Below, piece after piece: positions 13,993 through 18,231 of a stretch of DNA of 18,231 nucleotides (position 1 is the first letter of the stretch; each line of letters starts with the position of its first letter). This DNA comes from Candidatus Omnitrophota bacterium (lineage in GTDB: Bacteria; Omnitrophota; Gorgyraeia; Duberdicusellales; 4484-171): assembly GCA_023227945.1 (NCBI GenBank), contig JALOCC010000038.1, positions 1 to 18,231 of the forward strand, written 5' to 3'. The position numbers were made by a program, and so were the translations under genes. The notes under the pieces were generated by a model. The model searched no databases. It was given only the letters and a program-made list of their open reading frames with translations, and had not been told where the DNA came from.

Positions 13993-14013
13993 TAACCGAG
14001 CGAAGCGAGGTTA
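13993..14013 (+). promoter_or_regulatory. Hairpin containing the Shine-Dalgarno of fmt (copy 2)
   Basis: Arms TAACC (13993-13997) and GGTTA (14009-14013), opposed GA/GA dinucleotides and a GCGAAGC centre (14000-14006). As DNA, the GCGAAGC heptamer is known to form an unusually stable mini-hairpin. GAGG (14007-14010) is 5 nt before the fmt ATG and is within the 3' arm. It matches copy 1 at 2882-2902 in 19 of 21 bases, and both differences are the two halves of one base pair. Confidence 0.62.
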
Positions 14014-14015
14014 AT

Positions 14016-14945
14016 ATGAATATAATCTATTTTGGAAGCTCTAAATTTTCGCTAATAATTCTTGAGAATCTTTGCCTTTCGGGATTTATCCCAAAACTTG
14101 TTGTTAGCCAGCCCGATAGGCCAAAGGGGAGGGGGCTTAAACCGCAACCAACTGAAATAAGCCTATTCGCCAAAAAAACAAATATTCCCATAATTACGCC
14201 GCAATCGCTTAAAACCAGTGAGATAAAGGAAGCGCTATCTGGCAAATCCCCCGACTTATTCATAATCGTTGATTATGGAAAAATTCTTCCGTCATCTTTG
14301 CTATCTATTCCAAGGATAGCTGCTCTTGGAGTGCACCCCTCGCTGCTGCCGCTTTATCGTGGCCCTGCACCTATAAATTGGGCCCTGCTTAAAGGGGACA
14401 AAGAAACCGGAGTCACCATATTTAAAGTGGCTGAAGGCTTGGATACCGGGGATATAATTTTGCAAAAAAAAATTGCAATATCTGACAATGACAACGCATA
14501 TACTCTTCATGAAAAGCTGTCACCTGAGGGCGCAAAACTATTAATAGAGTCATTAAACATGCTTAAAAAGGGCAATTGGACACCTACTGCCCAAAATGAA
14601 GCTTTTTCATCATTTGCTCCTAAGCTTCAAAAAGAAGACGGCAGGATAAAGTGGCAAGATAATGCCGCAGATATCCGTAACAAAATTAGGGCAATGTCCG
14701 GTTGGCCTAGTGCCTATACTTTTTATAAAGGAAAAATAATTAAAATAATAGAGGCTGACATAATTCTTGTTACCACAGAAGCAGGACCTTCAACAATAGA
14801 AACAGTCAAAAAAGATGGCATATATGTTTCAACCGGAAATGGAATATTAAAAATAAAACGCCTTAAGCCCGAAGGAAAAGGTGAAATGGATGCATATTCT
14901 TTTGTGCTGGGGCACGGTGTAAAAGCCGGGGATAAATTTGAATAA
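14016..14945 (+). CDS. fmt: Methionyl-tRNA formyltransferase
   Basis: Fmt formylates the initiator Met-tRNA using 10-formyltetrahydrofolate. The 309-residue length is normal. The formyltransferase domain (about 1-185) has YFGSSKFS (5-12), SQPDRPKGRG (31-40), HPSLLPLYRGPAPI (107-120) and EGLDTGDIIL (140-149), with His107 and Asp143 at the catalytic His and Asp positions. The C-terminal OB-type domain (about 205-305), with AMSGWPSAYTFYKGK, is present. The conserved Asn two residues before the catalytic His is Gly105 here, an unusual loss. In many genomes fmt follows priA and def; here priA precedes it but no deformylase gene lies between. The acylphosphatase start overlaps the stop by 1 nt. Confidence 0.93.
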   Translation: MNIIYFGSSKFSLIILENLCLSGFIPKLVVSQPDRPKGRGLKPQPTEISLFAKKTNIPIITPQSLKTSEIKEALSGKSPDLFIIVDYGKILPSSLLSIPRIAALGVHPSLLPLYRGPAPINWALLKGDKETGVTIFKVAEGLDTGDIILQKKIAISDNDNAYTLHEKLSPEGAKLLIESLNMLKKGNWTPTAQNEAFSSFAPKLQKEDGRIKWQDNAADIRNKIRAMSGWPSAYTFYKGKIIKIIEADIILVTTEAGPSTIETVKKDGIYVSTGNGILKIKRLKPEGKGEMDAYSFVLGHGVKAGDKFE

Positions 14946-15232
14946 TGAAAAAAAATGCAACCAAACATTACCGCGTATTCTTTTCGGGAATGGTACAAGG
15001 GGTAGGATTTCGTTACACCACGCAAGCAATCGCCGATAAGTATGCAATTTATGGATGGGTAGCTAATCGCGGTAACGGCACAGTTGAGCTTGATATAGAA
15101 GGCGCGTCTTACAATTTGGATAATTTCTTAAAAGATCTTAAGGAAGAATTCAAAACATACATCAAAGATGTTCAAATAGAAGAGCTGCCGATTGGTGAAA
15201 AGTATAATGATTTTCAGATACGATTCTATTGA
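14945..15232 (+). CDS. acyP: Acylphosphatase
   Basis: The 95-residue protein has the size and motifs of acylphosphatase, which hydrolyses the carboxyl-phosphate bond of acyl phosphates. The signature GMVQGVGFRY (15-24) provides the phosphate-binding loop and catalytic Arg23, and the second signature GWVANRGNGTVEL (37-49) provides the catalytic Asn41. The rest fits the ferredoxin-like alpha/beta sandwich. Its start overlaps the fmt stop by 1 nt (TAATG), a usual sign of coupled translation. The physiological substrate of free-standing acylphosphatases is not settled. Confidence 0.94.
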   Translation: MKKNATKHYRVFFSGMVQGVGFRYTTQAIADKYAIYGWVANRGNGTVELDIEGASYNLDNFLKDLKEEFKTYIKDVQIEELPIGEKYNDFQIRFY

Positions 15233-15249
15233 TGTAGTTCTAGTTAAAT

Positions 15250-15321
15250 GATGCTCGATACTCGTTAAAAGTAGCTATAAAATATTGACGGGCATCTAGC
15301 ATCCAGTATCTAGTATCCAAT
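15250..15321. repeat. Inverted heptad repeat array C, different unit
   Basis: Downstream of acyP, units ATCTAGC, ATCCAGT, ATCTAGT and ATCCAAT follow without gaps at 15294, 15301, 15308 and 15315. Upstream, GATGCTC (15250) and GATACTC (15257) are their inverted form with one mismatch each. The period is the same 7 nt as in arrays A, B, D and E but the unit is different (consensus ATCYAGN). The gap between, 15264-15293, is AT-rich. Confidence 0.8.
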
Positions 15322-15340
15322 TTACTTTTTAAACCCAAAC

Positions 15341-16063
15341 ATGCGTTACGGTATTTTTTCTGATGTGCACAGTAACATCGAAGCGTTTACCGCAGCCATA
15401 GAGTATTATAAAAAGGAGAAAATAGATACCTTTATCTTTCTAGGTGATATAGTTGGTTACGGTGCAAACCCAAAAGAAGCAATTTCCTTATTGCATGACT
15501 TAAACCCAATCTGTATAGCTGGTAACCACGATTGGGCGGTAATTGATAAATTAACTACTGATTGCTTTAATGAATATGCAAAAGAAGCAATTATCTGGAC
15601 AAAAACTCAAGTTTCGTTGGAAAACGACTATTTGCGGGAATTCCCGCTTACTTATCAAAACGAAAATTTCTTTTGTGTCCATGGTAGCCTGAATAACCCG
15701 GAAGATTTCAATTATATCTGGGGGATCAATGATGCGAGAGAAAATTTAGAGTTACTTAAAACTAAAATTTTATTCGTAGGCCACTCCCATCGCGCCCAGA
15801 TATATTACAAGAATGTAAAAGGCATTTTTTTTCACTCTGAAGCAAGTATTTCTATAAAAACAGATGAAAAATACATTGTAAATGTAGGCTCAATCGGCCA
15901 ACCTAGGGATAGGGATAGCCGGCTTTCTCTCTGTATTTATGATAGTGAAGAAGGCATAGTCAGCATCAAACGTATGCAGTATAATATTAAGCTTGCAGCA
16001 GAAAAAATTATAAACGCCGGACTGCCTCAAATACTTGCTTCAAGGCTTTTTGTGGGGTGGTAG
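15341..16063 (+). CDS. Calcineurin-like metallophosphoesterase
   Basis: The 240-residue product has all the metal-binding motifs of the calcineurin-like phosphoesterase superfamily: DVH (Asp8, His10), GDIVGYG with Asp36, GNHD (61-64), VHG with His114 and GHSH with His148 and His150. An extra conserved block, NVGSIGQPRDRDSR, resembles the YfcE / predicted phosphodiesterase and ApaH-like group. The enzyme is probably a two-metal phosphoesterase or phosphodiesterase in the cytoplasm; there is no signal peptide. The substrate cannot be inferred. It stands alone between two repeat arrays, so it is likely transcribed separately. No strong ribosome site is visible before the ATG. Confidence 0.86.
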   Translation: MRYGIFSDVHSNIEAFTAAIEYYKKEKIDTFIFLGDIVGYGANPKEAISLLHDLNPICIAGNHDWAVIDKLTTDCFNEYAKEAIIWTKTQVSLENDYLREFPLTYQNENFFCVHGSLNNPEDFNYIWGINDARENLELLKTKILFVGHSHRAQIYYKNVKGIFFHSEASISIKTDEKYIVNVGSIGQPRDRDSRLSLCIYDSEEGIVSIKRMQYNIKLAAEKIINAGLPQILASRLFVGW

Positions 16064-16066
16064 ACG

Positions 16067-16143
16067 CAGAGGACAGATGACAGAAAATAGAGGACAGAAA
16101 GACGGGGAATGAAAAACGAAGGGTGAAGGGCGAAAATAGAGGG
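16067..16143. repeat. Heptad repeat array D, eleven units in one phase
   Basis: Eleven heptamers follow each other in unbroken phase. The first five start CAG or TAG (16067, 16074, 16081, 16088, 16095). After a transitional unit at 16102, four have the pattern NYGAANN (16109, 16116, 16123, 16130), and the last (16137) returns to TAGAGGG. The + strand is strongly purine-rich. Unlike the other arrays there is no inverted partner. It lies between the phosphoesterase stop and ligA. Confidence 0.85.
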
Positions 16144-16182
16144 ACGATAAAGAGGGAAAAGTATCGCGTAAACGAACTTATT

Positions 16183-18231
16183 ATGGGTGAGTTGGATAAA
16201 ATAAAAAAAGAAATCGAAAAGTTGCGTGAGCAAATCCGCGACGCCGACTATAAATATTACGTTTTAAGCGAGCCGGAAATTTCCGATAAAGAATATGACG
16301 ACATCTTGAAACAACTCAAAGGCCTTGAAGAAAAATACCCGCAGCTTATTACTCCGGATTCTCCTACTCAGCGCGTTTCCGGCGGCCTCCTCGAAGGCTT
16401 TCCTACTGTAGAACATAAAATAAAAATGATTTCTCTGGATAACACTTATTCAATAGAAGAACTTAAAGACTGGGAAAATAAAATCAAACGGATACTGAAA
16501 CGCGATGTCTATATTGATTATGTGGTTGAACTTAAGATAGACGGCGTAAGCTGCGCATTAACTTACGAAAAGGGAATGCTTCTAACCGGGGCAACAAGAG
16601 GCGACGGAACTATCGGCGAAGACATCACGACAAACGTAAAAACAATAAAATCAGTGCCTCTTAGATTAAGGGGGGACGCTCCAGAGGTGCTCGAAGTCCG
16701 GGGCGAAATTTACATGGATAAAAAAGACCTGGAAAACATAAATAAAATGCGCCTTAAACTGGATGAGCAGCCTTTTGCCAATCCACGCAATGCTGCAAGT
16801 GGTTCGTTAAAATTATTAGACCCTTCAATAGTTAAAGAACGCAACTTGAAATGCTTTATACATTCATCTGGCCTGGCAAAAGGAGTTGAATTTAAAAATC
16901 ATTATGAATTTTTTGAAAAAATTAAGGCTCTGGGCTTACGAATAAATCCTTACAATAAATTATGCAAAGATTTGGATGAAGTAATTGAATACTGTCTTTC
17001 CTGGCAGTCCAAGCGCGATAGTTTGGAATATGAAATTGACGGAATCGTAGTAAAGGTGAATGATTATAGGTTACGTAAAGAACTGGCTGAAACCTTAAAA
17101 TCTCCTCGTTGGGCAGTTGCCTATAAATTTCCGGCACATCAGGCAACAACTACTGTGCAAAAAATTGAGTTTGGTGTAGGTAGAACCGGTATAATTACCC
17201 CCGTAGCCATACTTAAACCGGTTGAATGTGCTGGAGTAACCATTTCAAGGTCAACCTTGCATAATTTTGATGAAATTGAGCGTCTTGACGTAAGAGAAGG
17301 TGATACTGTTTTAATCGAGCGGGCCGGAGAAGTTATTCCTAAAATAGTCAAAGTTATAACTACAAAACGCAAAGACGCCTCAAAAAAAATAAAAGTACCA
17401 ATGGTGTGTCCGGTATGCAGGCAAAAGTTAGCCAAGGAAAAGGAAGAAGAAGTTTACCCCGTTAGAAGCAAAACTTTCAAAAAGAAAGCTTCTAACGGGG
17501 TTTACTGGTATTGCATAAACCCTGATTGCCCGGCAAAAATAAAACAATCCCTATTGCATTTTGCTTCCCGTGGCGCCATGGATATTGAAGGCATGGGCGA
17601 AAGTGTAGTTGAAGAACTGGTTAATCGAAACCTGGTTAAAAGCCTTGCAGATATTTACAAAATAACAAAAGAAGATTTGCTTAAACTGCCTCTTTTTGCT
17701 CAAAAGAAGGCCGATAACCTTATCCTGGCTATTGCAGTCAGTAAAAAACGGCAGGTGTCGCGGCTGCTTTATGCTTTAGGCATGCACCACATTGGAGAAA
17801 AAGCAGCAAGCCTTTTGGCTGATAAATTTAAAAAAATAGATATGTTTTTCAAATTGAAGAAAGAAGACCTCGAAAGAATCAGCGAAATCGGGCCGGTAAT
17901 GGCTTCGTCGGTTATCAAATTTTTTGCATCCGCTAAAGCAAAAAAGCTTATAGAGGAATTTAAAAAAAGTGGGCTTAATTTAAGCCAGGAAGAAAAAACG
18001 ATTAAGCAAAGCTCTATAAGCGGAAAAGTATTTATTTTTACAGGAGAACTTAAAAGTTTCTCGCGTAGCCAAGCTAAAGAGTCTGCCGAAGCGCTTGGCG
18101 CTAAATGCGCCTTCTCAATAAGCAAGAATATAGACTATGTAGTTGTAGGAGAAAACCCCGGCTCTAAATATGAAAAAGCCAAGAAACTACATCTCAATAT
18201 AATCACTGAACAGGATTTTAAAAAACTAATC
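16183..18231 (+). CDS. ligA: NAD-dependent DNA ligase LigA, 3' end cut by window
   Basis: LigA seals nicks using NAD+ in replication and repair. 683 codons are visible without a stop. The order of domains is complete: Ia domain with YYVLSEPEISDKEYDDIL (25-42), adenylation domain with catalytic Lys118 in ELKIDG, RGDG, VRGEIYM and EIDGIVVKV, OB fold (about 320-400), Cys4 zinc finger (C409, C412, C444, C449), helix-hairpin-helix region with MGESVVEELV (about 460-590) and a C-terminal BRCT domain (about 607-683). The window ends inside or just past the last BRCT helix, so only a few residues are missing. The zinc finger carries about 16 extra residues encoded by a palindromic element (17452-17505). 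ATG 16183 gives the expected N-terminus. Confidence 0.95.
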   Translation, partial: MGELDKIKKEIEKLREQIRDADYKYYVLSEPEISDKEYDDILKQLKGLEEKYPQLITPDSPTQRVSGGLLEGFPTVEHKIKMISLDNTYSIEELKDWENKIKRILKRDVYIDYVVELKIDGVSCALTYEKGMLLTGATRGDGTIGEDITTNVKTIKSVPLRLRGDAPEVLEVRGEIYMDKKDLENINKMRLKLDEQPFANPRNAASGSLKLLDPSIVKERNLKCFIHSSGLAKGVEFKNHYEFFEKIKALGLRINPYNKLCKDLDEVIEYCLSWQSKRDSLEYEIDGIVVKVNDYRLRKELAETLKSPRWAVAYKFPAHQATTTVQKIEFGVGRTGIITPVAILKPVECAGVTISRSTLHNFDEIERLDVREGDTVLIERAGEVIPKIVKVITTKRKDASKKIKVPMVCPVCRQKLAKEKEEEVYPVRSKTFKKKASNGVYWYCINPDCPAKIKQSLLHFASRGAMDIEGMGESVVEELVNRNLVKSLADIYKITKEDLLKLPLFAQKKADNLILAIAVSKKRQVSRLLYALGMHHIGEKAASLLADKFKKIDMFFKLKKEDLERISEIGPVMASSVIKFFASAKAKKLIEEFKKSGLNLSQEEKTIKQSSISGKVFIFTGELKSFSRSQAKESAEALGAKCAFSISKNIDYVVVGENPGSKYEKAKKLHLNIITEQDFKKLI
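17452..17505. repeat. In-frame palindromic insertion in ligA
   Basis: A 14-nt perfect inverted repeat, ACCCCGTTAGAAGC (17456-17469) and GCTTCTAACGGGGT (17488-17501), surrounds a nested TTTC-AAAAA-GAAA (17475-17487). The direct repeat GTTTAC flanks it (17452-17457 and 17500-17505), as a target duplication would. Removing 48 nt (16 codons) would leave one GTTTAC and restore ordinary spacing of the zinc cysteines. This fits a small mobile palindrome inserted in frame, similar in kind to coding palindromic elements known in Rickettsia. Confidence 0.8.

Noticed and set aside
17410..17520. A programmed or aberrant break in ligA at the palindrome
   Set aside because: The element is a multiple of three, contains no stop in the ligA frame, and all four zinc cysteines and the downstream domains are intact.

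Overview
The window is AT-rich bacterial DNA with every recognisable gene on the + strand, packed into tight operons with overlaps of 1 to 14 nt or gaps of 0 to 16 nt inside them. A heptose-bisphosphate phosphatase homologue suggests a Gram-negative envelope. The other genes are mostly housekeeping: tRNA and rRNA modification, translation fidelity, and DNA replication and repair. The gene mix, the divergent sequences and the short intergenic repeats would fit an uncultivated lineage such as Omnitrophota. That placement is an inference; no marker here proves it.

Layout: 1-2814 holds the end of a GH5 glycoside hydrolase, a ribulose-phosphate 3-epimerase homologue, a divergent polysaccharide deacetylase and QueH. 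2906-5649 holds a YhcC-type radical SAM gene, dtd, three small genes of unknown role (membrane-anchored protein, zinc ribbon, winged helix) and a PilX-like pilus protein. 5650-6235 has no protein gene. It holds a tRNA-like sequence without a T arm, an intact tRNA-Ala(CGC) and short repeats. 6236-10396 holds a MEMO1-AMMECR1 fusion, rsmE, mtaB and an RluB/RsuA pseudouridine synthase, closed by a probable terminator. 10514-13909 holds a GmhB-like phosphatase, an MGDG-synthase-like glycosyltransferase and a PriA without helicase motifs. 14016-15232 is fmt plus acylphosphatase, 15341-16063 a metallophosphoesterase, and 16183 to the end is ligA, cut by the window edge just before its stop codon.

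The most unusual content is small-scale structure. Five intergenic gaps carry 7-nt periodic repeats. Most have a CAG-led array followed by its inverted CTG-led counterpart, and they sit only at gaps between operons. Two of them run directly into near-identical 21-nt hairpins that contain the Shine-Dalgarno sequence of the next gene, and the two copies differ by a compensated base pair. ligA carries an in-frame 48-nt palindromic insertion in its zinc-finger coding region, flanked by a 6-nt direct repeat. I do not see a new defence system or a mobile gene cassette. The repeat elements, the T-armless tRNA-like sequence and the helicase-dead PriA are the items worth following up.
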